NCBI GenBank assembly: GCA_900767875.1
Contig: CAAGAT010000056.1
Location: forward strand, 1-22,308
DNA length: 22,308 nt
Reading direction: 5' to 3'
DNA from: an uncultured Sutterella sp.
GTDB taxonomy: Bacteria; Pseudomonadota; Gammaproteobacteria; Burkholderiales; Burkholderiaceae_F
Part shown: positions 12,489 to 20,495 of the stretch, piece by piece
Position numbering within the stretch: the stretch's first letter is position 1
Layout: each line of letters opens with the position of its first letter
Program-made: the position numbers and the translations under genes
The notes under the pieces: model-generated
Told to the model about the DNA's origin: nothing
Database searches by the model: none
The model's input: only the letters and a program-made list of their open reading frames with translations

Positions 12489-14855
12489 TTATTGCTTTGG
12501 GTGAGTCAGGCGCTGGTGCGCGACGGCGCACTGCCCGAAACTCACGGCTCCGTCGCCCGGGGGTAGCTGCGCGGGCAGGTAGGGGCGGTACCCGAGAGCG
12601 TTGAGGCGCTGCGCCAGATCCGAGGCGATGAAGCGGTTTAAAAACGTTCCGCCCGATAAGCATACGACGGAACCGGTGGGAATGCTGCGGCGGGCCAGAG
12701 CGGCCAGAGCCTGCGAGAAGGCGGCATGAAAGAGGCGCGACATGTCGGCCGCACTCGCCTTGCTCTCGCGCAGCTCAATTAGGCGCGTCAGAAGCGGGCG
12801 CAGGCTCAACACGGTCATGTCGTCTTCGGGCACGAGGCGCCAGAGATCGCTCAAATCCCCCAGCCAGAGGGCGGATTGGCTTGTGAAGGGGCCGGCCGCC
12901 GCTTCCAGGAGCATGGCCGCCTGCGCTTCGTCGCTTTGCACTTCAATCAGGCCCGTGATGGCGGCGACGGCGTCAAAAAGGCGCCCGGCCGAGCTCGTGC
13001 GGGTTGTCAGGCGCGGGTTGGCGGCGAGTTTCATCAGGGCCGCCGTCGGGCGCTGCGGCCAAAGGGCGGCGGCGTTGGCTTGTCGCTCACACATCAGGGC
13101 GGCGGCCACGCCCATGCGCCAGGGCTCGCGGGCGGCGGCGTCGCCCCCGGGCAGGGGCATGTTTTCAAGGTGCCCGAGACGTGCGAAGGTGCCGTCCTCT
13201 TGGCAATGCAGTACTTCGCAGCCCCAGGCGAGGTTGTCGGTTCCCAGGCCCACCCCGTCAAGCGAGAGACCATAGACGTCCCCCGTGAGACCATATTCGG
13301 CGGCCACGGCCATCGTGTGGGCGTGGTGGTGCTGCACCTCAAAGAGGGCAATGGCTTTCTCGCGGGCGATTTCCTGCGCCAGCCGGCTCGAATAAAAGTC
13401 CGGGTGCAGGTCACAGGCCACGGCCCGGGCGGGCTCGGTCTGCAAAATGTCGCACAGGTGCTCGAAGGCTTCCTTGAGCGCGTGGCAGGACGCGAGGTTC
13501 TTGGTGTCGCCGATGTGTGCCGTCACGAAGACTTCGTTGGCGCGTCCGACGGCGGCGGTGGCTTTGAGGGCCGCGCCCATGCCGGCAATGCCGGTCATGT
13601 CGCAGGCGGTTTTCACCGACAGGGGCGTGTAGCCGCGGGCACGTCGCACGAGACGGGCGCGATCGTCGATGACGCGCACGACCGAGTCGTCGCACCGGCA
13701 GATGATGTCGCGATTGTGCGTGAGGATCACGTCGGCGATGTTTTGGAGGCGCTCGACGGCTTCGCGGTTGTCGATCACGAGCGGCTCGCCCGAGGGGTTG
13801 GCCGAGGTCATCACGAGGGCGGCCTCGCTTTCCTCATCGAGCCATTCGGGGCCGTTGGGGGCGCCCACGAGGGCGTGAAAGAGCAGCAGATGCACCGGCG
13901 TGTAGGCGATCATCAAGCCAATTTCATTGAGATCGTCGGCCACATACGCAAAAGCCGTTTGGGCCCGCGCGGATTTGTGCGCCAGCACAATGGGCCGAGC
14001 CGGGCTCGTGAGCGCCTCGGTTTCGGCTTGAGAGAAATCGGCCCAGAGGCGGGCGCTTTGCCAATTGGCCACCATCACCGCCAGGGGCTTGGCCTCACGG
14101 GCCTTGCGCGCGCGAAGGCGTGCGACGGCCTCGCCGTTGTGCGCGTCGACGGCCAGATGAAAGCCCCCGAGCCCCTTGACGGCCACGATCTGGCCCGCTT
14201 TCAGGCGCCGAACGGCCTCAAAGACCGGGTCGTCACAGACAAGCGGCATGCCCGAGGAATCCACGAGCGTCAATTGCGGCCCGCACACGGGGCAGGCGTT
14301 GGGCTGGGCGTGAAAGCGACGGTCGGCCGGGTTCTCGTATTCGGCCAGGCACTGCGGGCACATCGGAAAGCCGGACATCGAGGTCATCGGCCGATCGTAG
14401 GGAATCGAGCGCGTGATCGTAAAGCGCGGACCGCAGTGCGTGCAGTTGGTGAAGGCGTAGCGCCAACGGCGGTTGGAGGGGGTGAACATCTCCACGGCGC
14501 AGGCGCGGCACGTGGCCGCGTCGGGCGTGACCATCGTGTGGGCCTGTCCCGCGCGGCTTTGGGTGATCGCAAAGTGCGTCAGCCCCAGCGGGGCTTCGGT
14601 TTTGACGCACGTGACCGAATCGATGCGCGCCAGAGGCGCCTGCGCGGCCACGTCGCTTCGGAGCTGTCCCTCAAAGCGGTCGAGCACCGAGGTCGGGCCC
14701 TCCAAAATCGTGCCCACACCCTCGGCGTCGTTCCAGACTTCACCGGCCAGCGACAAGGTGTGGGCCGTATGCCAGAGTGTGGGGCGAAAGCCCACGCCCT
14801 GCACCAGGCCCGTGATGCGGTAGGTGCGCCGCTCGAAAACGTCGGAAAGACTCAC
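12489..14855 (-). CDS. hypF: Carbamoyltransferase HypF
   Basis: Enzyme that makes carbamoyl-adenylate from carbamoyl phosphate and ATP and passes the carbamoyl group to HypE. All domains are in order over 788 residues: acylphosphatase (GLVQGVGFRPTLW, 16-28), two zinc-finger-like modules with eight cysteines in CxxC pairs (116/119, 138/141, 166/169, 188/191), a YrdC/Sua5-like domain (about 205-390, including KGLGGFHLAVDA and RRARGYTPLSV), and a Kae1-like domain with HHHAHTMAVAAEYGL (about 505-520) and DGVGLGTDNLAWG. The start at 14855 gives MSLSDVFERR. It follows hypB after 9 bp, so the two are almost certainly translated from one message. Confidence 0.97.
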   Translation of the reverse strand: MSLSDVFERRTYRITGLVQGVGFRPTLWHTAHTLSLAGEVWNDAEGVGTILEGPTSVLDRFEGQLRSDVAAQAPLARIDSVTCVKTEAPLGLTHFAITQSRAGQAHTMVTPDAATCRACAVEMFTPSNRRWRYAFTNCTHCGPRFTITRSIPYDRPMTSMSGFPMCPQCLAEYENPADRRFHAQPNACPVCGPQLTLVDSSGMPLVCDDPVFEAVRRLKAGQIVAVKGLGGFHLAVDAHNGEAVARLRARKAREAKPLAVMVANWQSARLWADFSQAETEALTSPARPIVLAHKSARAQTAFAYVADDLNEIGLMIAYTPVHLLLFHALVGAPNGPEWLDEESEAALVMTSANPSGEPLVIDNREAVERLQNIADVILTHNRDIICRCDDSVVRVIDDRARLVRRARGYTPLSVKTACDMTGIAGMGAALKATAAVGRANEVFVTAHIGDTKNLASCHALKEAFEHLCDILQTEPARAVACDLHPDFYSSRLAQEIAREKAIALFEVQHHHAHTMAVAAEYGLTGDVYGLSLDGVGLGTDNLAWGCEVLHCQEDGTFARLGHLENMPLPGGDAAAREPWRMGVAAALMCERQANAAALWPQRPTAALMKLAANPRLTTRTSSAGRLFDAVAAITGLIEVQSDEAQAAMLLEAAAGPFTSQSALWLGDLSDLWRLVPEDDMTVLSLRPLLTRLIELRESKASAADMSRLFHAAFSQALAALARRSIPTGSVVCLSGGTFLNRFIASDLAQRLNALGYRPYLPAQLPPGDGAVSFGQCAVAHQRLTHPKQ

Positions 14856-14864
14856 AAAGACGCC

Positions 14865-15716
14865 TTAGAGCTGAGCGATCATGAGGTTGGCCTTGAGCCA
14901 CGCCCACCACTTGTCCATGCCTTCGCCCGTGGTCGCCGACACACGCAGCGAGCGGATGGAGGGGTTGACGCGGCGGGCGTTTTCCTCGCACTTGTCCATG
15001 TCGAACTTGACGTACGGGGCCAGATCGACCTTGTTGATGAGCATGAGGTCGGCCGCGGCAAACATGTCGGGGTACTTCAGGGGCTTGTCTTGGCCTTCAG
15101 TGACGGAAATCACCACCACCTTGTGCGCTTCGCCGAGGTCAAATTCGGCCGGGCACACGAGGTTGCCCACGTTTTCAATCAAAACGAGGCCGTTGTCGGC
15201 GGGCGCCTGAACCGTCAGAGCCAGCTTGACCTGCGCGGCGTCGAGGTGGCAGCCCTTGCCCGTGTTGATCTGCACGGCCTTGGCGCCGGTGGCGCGGATG
15301 CGTTCGGCGTCGTTGTCGGTCTGCTGATCGCCTTCGATCACGAGGATCTCGGGGGCGTCGGCGGGCTTGCCGCGCACGGTGGCGCACAAAAGTTCGGTCT
15401 TGCCCGAGCCCGGGGAGCTCACGAAATTGAGCGCGAGCACCTTCTTGGCCGCAAAGAGGGCGCGGTTTTCTTCGGCGACGGCGTTGTTGCGCGCCAGGAT
15501 GTCCTCACCGACCGTCAGCGTGCGCGTGCAGGAATGATCGTGGCTGTGGCCGTGATCGTGGTCATGCTCGTGCGTGTGGCCGTGGTCATGATCGTGATCG
15601 TGGTTGTGATGGTGATGGCCGTGTTCGTCGTGCGAGTGGGTGTGGGTGACGACGTTGCCGTGTTCATCGATATGGGTATGGCTGTGCGGATCGCCGCAGC
15701 CGCAGGTGGTGCACAT
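14865..15716 (-). CDS. hypB: Hydrogenase nickel incorporation GTPase HypB
   Basis: GTPase that delivers nickel with HypA. It is 283 residues. The N-terminus has the high-affinity metal motif MCTTCGCG (Cys2, 5, 7), followed by a histidine-rich stretch with 24 His between residues 11 and 61, expected to store or buffer nickel. The G-domain follows: Walker A PGSGKT (102-107), IEGDQQTDNDAERI, the metal-site ENVGNLVCP (181-189), and NKVD (228-231) for guanine recognition. The His/Asp repeats are also a low-complexity DNA tract at about 15530-15700. It lies 54 bp after hypA and 9 bp before hypF. Confidence 0.98.
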   Translation of the reverse strand: MCTTCGCGDPHSHTHIDEHGNVVTHTHSHDEHGHHHHNHDHDHDHGHTHEHDHDHGHSHDHSCTRTLTVGEDILARNNAVAEENRALFAAKKVLALNFVSSPGSGKTELLCATVRGKPADAPEILVIEGDQQTDNDAERIRATGAKAVQINTGKGCHLDAAQVKLALTVQAPADNGLVLIENVGNLVCPAEFDLGEAHKVVVISVTEGQDKPLKYPDMFAAADLMLINKVDLAPYVKFDMDKCEENARRVNPSIRSLRVSATTGEGMDKWWAWLKANLMIAQL

Positions 15717-15770
15717 GATCTGTGTTCCTCAAAAAAATCGGTTGGTGTCTGTCGCTATGCGGGGAGTCGG

Positions 15771-16118
15771 TCAGGGATCGGCTACGTCGAGGCTGTCGAC
15801 CTTGAGTTCATGGCCCTTGACGGGCATGAGCTGATAGCTGCCGCACGCCGGGCACGGCTCGCCGTGTCGGTGCATGGGCACGTTTTTCTGGCACTGCATG
15901 CACCAGGCCTCGCCCGGCACCCGGTTGATGAGCAATGTGGATTTGTCGGCATGGGTGCCGCGCGTGACCGAATCCCAGGCAAAAAGCAGGGCTTGGATTT
16001 CGACACCGGCCAACTCCCCGATGCTCACCGTTACGGACGTGACCTTGGCATCGGGTTCGTTTTCGATCGTTTTGTCGACCGCCGAGAGAATGCCTTCGGC
16101 GATGGAGACTTCATGCAT
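15771..16118 (-). CDS. hypA: Hydrogenase nickel chaperone HypA
   Basis: Nickel metallochaperone of 115 residues that loads nickel into the large subunit with HypB. The nickel ligand His2 is present in MHEVSIAEGILSAV, and the structural zinc site has two CxxC pairs (CMQC, Cys73/76; CPAC, Cys89/92). The sequence VTSVTVSIGELAGVEIQALL is typical of the family. It starts 3 bp after the hupK stop codon. Confidence 0.97.
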   Translation of the reverse strand: MHEVSIAEGILSAVDKTIENEPDAKVTSVTVSIGELAGVEIQALLFAWDSVTRGTHADKSTLLINRVPGEAWCMQCQKNVPMHRHGEPCPACGSYQLMPVKGHELKVDSLDVADP

Positions 16119-16121
16119 GGT

Positions 16122-17240
16122 TTATTCCTTTCCGACCGCATCATAAGCAAAGCGAACGAGATAGGGCACGCACGGGTCGATGGCGGCCAAAATCCAGGCC
16201 GCGTCGCGCCGCCACTGCTCTTCGCTGGAAAATTCGATGGCCGACAGGGCTCGCTCGCCCGCGCTGCCCGCGGCAAAGTTCCATTCGGTGGGCGCCACGG
16301 TCTTGACGGCGGCGATTACGTCGTCGGCCACGACCACGCGGGTAATCAAAGACCCGCGCGCCGTCTGCACGTGCGCCAAGCCTACTTCCGGAGCGGTTTT
16401 GCCCGCCACCACGGCCCATTGGGGATTTTCACGCACCTTCCATTGCATCATGAGGTCGATCAGGCGCGCGACGAACTGCGCACGCACGCCGCAGCCATAC
16501 TGCTCGTTGATTTCGGCAATGAGCGGATGGTTTTCGCAGCGCCCCAGGGCGCTTGTCTGATGCGCCGTGCCGTTGATGAGGGGACAGTTGACGGAGACCT
16601 CCCCGGCAAACCAGGGCTCGATCCGATCCAGAGGGCAGCGGGCATTGAGCATGGCCACCGACGTGTGCGGCCGACAGGGCACGCTCTCCCAGAGCTGGGC
16701 GTAAAGGCGCCCGGCGCTCGTGCCGCCGTGCAGCATCCAGGCTTCAAAATCCGGCAGGGAATTGAGCGCGGCAAACTGCGCGGGCTTCATGCCCGTGACA
16801 AACATTTCAATGGCCGGTTCAATGGCCGCATCAAGTTTGGCGTAGTCGGGCTTGTCCTTGGTGAGCTCCGAGGCCGTCAGGGCCCGTAAGAGGCCCAGCC
16901 GCCGCACCTCGGGGTCGGGTTTGAGGCCCACGGACACGCAGACGTCAAACGCCAGAAACCGCAGGTGCTCGTTGATGATTTCATAGGCCACGCGGCGCCC
17001 TCGGCTGGGAATGTCCCGGTCGCGGGCGGCTGAGAGCGCGCAGTCGTAGGCGGCCATATGCGCCTGCGGGCACAGGGCAAAGAGCGAAGAGATGAGCGTG
17101 CGCGGCAGCGGCGAGTCCACCGGCTGCCCGACGAAGGCGCGGGTGACCTCTCCCTGACGGGTCGAGTGGGTGCGAACGCGCGTGCGGCCTTCGCCCAAGA
17201 CGGTCACATCAATGTGAACCGAGCCTTCGGTAAAACTCAT
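16122..17240 (-). CDS. hupK: HupK/HoxV-like hydrogenase assembly protein
   Basis: Protein of 372 residues related to the NiFe-hydrogenase large subunit but not an enzyme. In the N-terminal metal-binding region a single cysteine remains (LFALCPQAHMAA, Cys57, His61) in place of the two of the catalytic CxxC. The C-terminal motif reads DPCVPYLVRFA (Cys357) in place of DPCxxCxxH. This matches HupK of Rhizobium and HoxV of Cupriavidus, described as a scaffold for the Fe(CN)2CO unit during large-subunit maturation. Its start overlaps the hupJ stop as ATGA (17240-17237), and hypA follows after 3 bp. The gene order supports the name as much as the sequence does. Confidence 0.8.
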   Translation of the reverse strand: MSFTEGSVHIDVTVLGEGRTRVRTHSTRQGEVTRAFVGQPVDSPLPRTLISSLFALCPQAHMAAYDCALSAARDRDIPSRGRRVAYEIINEHLRFLAFDVCVSVGLKPDPEVRRLGLLRALTASELTKDKPDYAKLDAAIEPAIEMFVTGMKPAQFAALNSLPDFEAWMLHGGTSAGRLYAQLWESVPCRPHTSVAMLNARCPLDRIEPWFAGEVSVNCPLINGTAHQTSALGRCENHPLIAEINEQYGCGVRAQFVARLIDLMMQWKVRENPQWAVVAGKTAPEVGLAHVQTARGSLITRVVVADDVIAAVKTVAPTEWNFAAGSAGERALSAIEFSSEEQWRRDAAWILAAIDPCVPYLVRFAYDAVGKE

Positions 17241-18061
17241 TTGTCCTTCTCCCCGGCGTTGGGTGTGTCGGTCGTCGTCCCGCCCGCCTGCGCCGCCTGT
17301 TGACCGGCGCCGTCGCCGAGCAGCGGCTCGGTGTAGCGGCCCAGGAGCTCGCGGCGGGTGAGCGAGTCCTTCAGGGGCTCGGCCTGGGGCGGCGCGGGCG
17401 TCAGAAGCGGGTTTTGTTCCTCGGCCTCTTCCTTGAGTTCCTCACGGCCGAGCAGCACATTGAGGCACGTGTCGGCAAAGGCACGGGCGCTGGCCATATC
17501 CCGGAACTCAAAGACGGGGCTTTGCAGCGACAGGCTGCGGTAGTGGCCCAAAATGTCGTCGGCGCAGGCGATGAAGCGAAAGACGCCTGCGGCCAACTCA
17601 ATCTCTTCAAAGCCGCCCGCGGCGATAAAGCGCCAGCCCTCGCGCGAGGCCGGGGTCAGAATCGCCATCACGGTCCAGGGGGTGACCACCACCCCGAACC
17701 AGGCCTTGCCCTCGTCAATTTCAATGCGCACGAAATCGGTCGCCCACACCGACAAGGCGGTGTTGACGATGGGCAGGCCCGCCATGCGGGTGGCCAGAAT
17801 TTCCTGAAAGCCTGAGACGAAAAACGCGCGCGGATTGTCCTTAAAGACCCTCAGCTGCGTGCCCGCGTGACGGGTCCGCAGAGCCTTCATGCGGTTTTCA
17901 AAGGCCTCGGGGTGCTCCTTTTCGTACTCGCGCCGCGCCGCCTCCCGGTCAAAGGGCTTGGGCTTGCGCCAGAACGTCACGGGCGCCGGGGCGACGTTTT
18001 GCAACGTCGCCGACGCCTGTGCGGCGTTGGCCTGTGCGGCGGTGGTGTCCTTGTCAGTCAT
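17237..18061 (-). CDS. hupJ: HybE/HupJ-type hydrogenase assembly chaperone
   Basis: Chaperone of the HybE family, 274 residues. The core (about 85-205) shows MAGLPIVNTALSVWATDF, FGVVVTPWTVMAILTP (VTPW at 126-129), GGFEEIELA and SLSLQSPVFEFRDMASARAF, all characteristic of the family, which binds hydrogenase subunits during maturation. Flanking regions are low-complexity: an Ala/Gln-rich N-terminus (1-28) and a Glu/Pro/Gly-rich C-terminus (207-274), longer than the family core needs. In some relatives this domain is fused to a rubredoxin; here the rubredoxin HupI is a separate gene 11 bp upstream. Confidence 0.85.
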   Translation of the reverse strand: MTDKDTTAAQANAAQASATLQNVAPAPVTFWRKPKPFDREAARREYEKEHPEAFENRMKALRTRHAGTQLRVFKDNPRAFFVSGFQEILATRMAGLPIVNTALSVWATDFVRIEIDEGKAWFGVVVTPWTVMAILTPASREGWRFIAAGGFEEIELAAGVFRFIACADDILGHYRSLSLQSPVFEFRDMASARAFADTCLNVLLGREELKEEAEEQNPLLTPAPPQAEPLKDSLTRRELLGRYTEPLLGDGAGQQAAQAGGTTTDTPNAGEKDK

Positions 18062-18072
18062 GACGCGCCGCC

Positions 18073-18321
18073 TTAAAGCTCATCGACGTCCAGGAACGGG
18101 AAGAACACGTTCTTGCCGTTGCCGCAGTTCGGGCACGTCCACCACTCGGGCAGCTCGCGAAACGGCGTGTCGGGCGGCGTTTGGTTTTCCGGGCACCCTT
18201 CCTTGGGGTCGTAGACGTACCAGCAGATCTTGCACTGCATCTTGGCCGCGTCCTCAATGCGGGCGTTGCGCTCGGCGTTGAGCCGATCGATGATGTTGGA
18301 GCCGTTGGCAAAATCGTTCAT
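18073..18321 (-). CDS. hupI: Rubredoxin HupI
   Basis: Small iron protein of 82 residues. The rubredoxin iron ligands are CKIC (Cys30, Cys33) and CPNC (Cys63, Cys66), with the typical WYVYDPKEGCPEN and PFRELPEWWTCPNCG surroundings. An N-terminal extension of about 27 residues precedes the fold. Rubredoxins in hup operons are thought to act in redox reactions during hydrogenase assembly. It is 11 bp from both neighbours (hupH upstream, hupJ downstream), consistent with a single message. Confidence 0.93.
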   Translation of the reverse strand: MNDFANGSNIIDRLNAERNARIEDAAKMQCKICWYVYDPKEGCPENQTPPDTPFRELPEWWTCPNCGNGKNVFFPFLDVDEL

Positions 18322-18333
18322 CGTTCTGCCTCC

Positions 18334-19140
18334 TTAGCCCAGGGCGCCGCGCGCCAGATCGCGCTCGATCCACTCGATCGTCTCGCGCACCACCTTGGCG
18401 CTGCGGCCCATTTCTTCCAAAGAGGCGGGCACTTCGGGCGGCACGTGGGTCACCGAGAGGCTGTCGAGCAGGATCTTGTGGTTGGTGTTCATGATGACGG
18501 TGCGCCACAGACCGCGCACCTTCGTCGAGAAGATGCGGCTTTGGGCAAAACCGTTGAGTTCGATCGAGATGGGGCCTTCGCCGATGCAGGTGAGAATGAA
18601 CGTGCGGTCGGCGGGCGTCAGGGGCTGACGCACCATATCGACCTGACGGGGCACCACATCGGGATCGAGCTTGGTGACGTCGGCCTCAGAGAGGGCATCG
18701 TTGAGTTCCGAGAGAATCGCCGGCGAGGCAAAAAGGCTGGCCGAGAGCTTGTCGGGAATGTCGATGCGAGCGGCGCCCGCGTTGGCGGCCGCTTCCACCG
18801 AGCGCGGCAGCAGGGCCGCCACGAGGCTCTTGACATCGCCGAGCTCAAGCAGCCACAGGCCGGGCACGGCCGTTTCGGCGCACTTGACCTGACCGCCGTG
18901 CAGCGAGATGCGCACTTCGCCCTTACCGAGGGCATGCATCAGAAACGAGGCGCTGTCGGCATCGAGCTTACCGAGATCAAAAATCCAGTCGGGGGCCTTT
19001 TGGGTTTCAAAGGACTCGAGAAAGACCTTTTCCATGTCCGCGAGCACCTTCAGGGAGGCCTCGGCGGCGTGGCGTTCGGCCGCACGGTCCAGATCGGGGC
19101 CGTCCCAGCCGGTCTTGCGCTTAAATTTCAACTCCACCAT
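18334..19140 (-). CDS. hupH: Hydrogenase expression/formation protein HupH (HyaF-like)
   Basis: Protein of 268 residues of the HupH/HyaF family, needed for maturation of membrane-bound uptake hydrogenases, probably acting on the small subunit. Recognised segments are LMHALGKGEVRISLHGGQVKCAETAVPGLWLLE (about 68-100) and a second, similar repeat, ILTCIGEGPISIELNGFAQSRIFSTKVRGLW (about 180-213), so the protein looks like two related halves. The family has no known catalytic residues. It is followed by hupI after 12 bp and preceded by hupG at 67 bp. Confidence 0.85.
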   Translation of the reverse strand: MVELKFKRKTGWDGPDLDRAAERHAAEASLKVLADMEKVFLESFETQKAPDWIFDLGKLDADSASFLMHALGKGEVRISLHGGQVKCAETAVPGLWLLELGDVKSLVAALLPRSVEAAANAGAARIDIPDKLSASLFASPAILSELNDALSEADVTKLDPDVVPRQVDMVRQPLTPADRTFILTCIGEGPISIELNGFAQSRIFSTKVRGLWRTVIMNTNHKILLDSLSVTHVPPEVPASLEEMGRSAKVVRETIEWIERDLARGALG

Positions 19141-19207
19141 GAGGGGGAATCCTTTCCAATTAAATAGCTTGTTGTTCTGGTCAAGGCGAAAGCGGGGAAC
19201 TTTCGCC

Positions 19208-19678
19208 TTAGGCCTGCACCGGGGCGATGGTCAGGGTCTTCTTGTGGGGTTTGGCCTTGGCCGTGAGGATGTTGATGAGTTCAACCTGATATTCCTCCCA
19301 GTTGCGCAGGCCCTCGATGGCTCCCAAAAGTTCCCCGTTGAGGTACACGGCCAGCGCCGGCAGGCGGCGGATGCCGAGTTTGCCCGCCAGCTCCCGGCCC
19401 ACGGCCGGATCCGTAAACCAGGCCTTGGAGAGCGTACCCTCGAAGAGCTTGACGATCTCGGGCGCCAGAACCGTCATGTCCAGCGTCTCCTTGAACATAT
19501 TGGGATCGTCGACGATACACAAAAGACCGAGCCCATCGTTGGCCTTGAGGGCGGCCTCATCGGCTTGGGTGACCCAGGTAAAGGCGCCCGTCTCGCGCAT
19601 CTTGACAAAGAGCGGGTGCGTGGCCGGATCGATGCGCACGAGCGCTTCGGTCACGGCGTTGAGTTTTGACTTGCCCAT
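19208..19678 (-). CDS. hupG: Thioredoxin-fold hydrogenase chaperone HupG (HyaE-like)
   Basis: Protein of 156 residues with the HupG/HyaE thioredoxin-like fold: VIDDP-like CIVDDPNMFKETLDMTVLAPEIVKLF, then AWFTDPAVGRELAGKLGIRRLPALAVYLNGELLGAIEGLRNWEEY. The loop where thioredoxin has CxxC lacks it, as expected for this family, which serves as a non-redox chaperone of the Tat-exported small subunit. The ATG at 19678 (MGKSKLNAV) is chosen because the family-like sequence begins there. The frame is open to 19813, but those 45 residues resemble nothing known to me. First gene of the operon. Confidence 0.82.
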   Translation of the reverse strand: MGKSKLNAVTEALVRIDPATHPLFVKMRETGAFTWVTQADEAALKANDGLGLLCIVDDPNMFKETLDMTVLAPEIVKLFEGTLSKAWFTDPAVGRELAGKLGIRRLPALAVYLNGELLGAIEGLRNWEEYQVELINILTAKAKPHKKTLTIAPVQA

Positions 19679-20495
19679 AGAAAAGCGATCTGTCCAAAAG
19701 TTAAAGCAGTCGAGCCAAAGGCGCGCCCGTCGGGCGGCTTCGGCGTCCTTGGGCTCATTCTCACCGCATCGCAGGGACGATTCAATAAGTCGGAAGCATG
19801 TGCGCTTCTCCACCGATCTACGCCGAACGACCTAAGCCTGGGCGACTTTCTCGCCCCGCAGACCCTGCGTGTCATCCGTTTGAAATACATTTGCAGGAGC
19901 TAAGTGTAAATACTAATAACCCTTCAATCGGTGAATTTTGATCCCAAAACGGGGTGTGCCTAATTTTTAGGCACAGCGCAATCCCTCTGATTTTTCATCA
20001 AATTTTGTCTTTCCTCCACAGTAATTCACAAAACTCGTGAATAAGTGTCCGCCCGGCCCGCTTTGCCCAAGGTGCCGTTAAAAGGCATTGAAAATAAATG
20101 AAATTTTCGGAGGATCAATATTTCGCTTGACAAACGCCGAGCCCTTTGCTTGTGTCGCAAGGCCCCGAAAAGGCCCGAAAAGGCGCTGCCGCGGTCTTTG
20201 CCCCGCCAAAGGCTGTTTTGTGGATAACTGTGATGGTCTTTGGCCACACTTTCGGGGCGTTTTGGCGCGCGCGGCAAGCGGTTGAAGGCAAACTGACACC
20301 GTTTTTGCGCCGAGCATCGCGCGCCGATAAAGCAGGACAACGAGGGGGCTGAGGCCGCCCAGATGGCTTAAGATTTGCAAACCAACGGGCGCCGGATGCC
20401 GTTCCTCGGACGCACGCCGCCCACCATTAAGAAACAAATGCACGGAGGTGGCTCCACGCCCGGCCGAGAGGCGCGGCTGGGGGCCGACAAAGACA
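19679..20495. other. Non-coding region between the divergent hup operon and yggS
   Basis: About 0.8 kb without a gene I can support. The left part (19880-20045) is AT-rich and should hold the hup operon promoter: a perfect 21-bp palindrome (19955-19975), TTTTG-ATCC-CAAAA (19936-19949) and TGAT-N5-ATCA (19988-20000). DnaA-box-like words lie at 20012-20044 and 20219-20227. A perfect TTGACA at 20127-20132 faces yggS but has a poor -10 (TTGTGT). Two tandem copies of CCCGAAAAGG occur at 20164-20183. GGAGG at 20444-20448 has no start codon at the right distance. No sigma54 site with correct GG-N10-GC spacing was found. Confidence 0.5.
19955..19975. promoter_or_regulatory. Perfect 21-bp palindrome upstream of the hup operon
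   Basis: TGTGCCTAA and TTAGGCACA flank a 3-bp TTT centre (19955-19963, 19967-19975). It lies about 280 bp upstream of hupG. No T-run follows on either strand, so an operator is more likely than a terminator. The regulator is unknown. Confidence 0.5.

Noticed and set aside
15530..15700. Repeat tract with GTGATCGTGGTCATG-like units, possibly a CRISPR or minisatellite
   Set aside because: It is the codon reflection of the His/Asp-rich segment of HypB; unit length varies and there are no spacers.
12876..16889. A plus-strand open frame of 1,337 codons antisense to hypF, hypB, hypA and hupK
   Set aside because: It is exactly antisense to four well-recognised genes, is Gly/His/Arg/Val-rich without any domain, and results from the GC-rich codon use of the hyp genes (few TTA, CTA or TCA codons).
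19955..19985. Possible sigma54 promoter (GGCAC then TTTTGGG) for the hup operon, minus strand
   Set aside because: Counting from the GG, the position that must be GC at -12 is TT, so the invariant elements and spacing fail.
19988..20000. FNR-like site TGAT...ATCA upstream of the hup operon
   Set aside because: The half-sites are 5 bp apart and FNR requires 4; the outer T and A are also only partly matched.
20088..20285. A 65-codon plus-strand frame in the hup-yggS intergenic region
   Set aside because: Low-complexity, no homology recognised, no good ribosome-binding site, and it overlaps equally long frames on the other strand.
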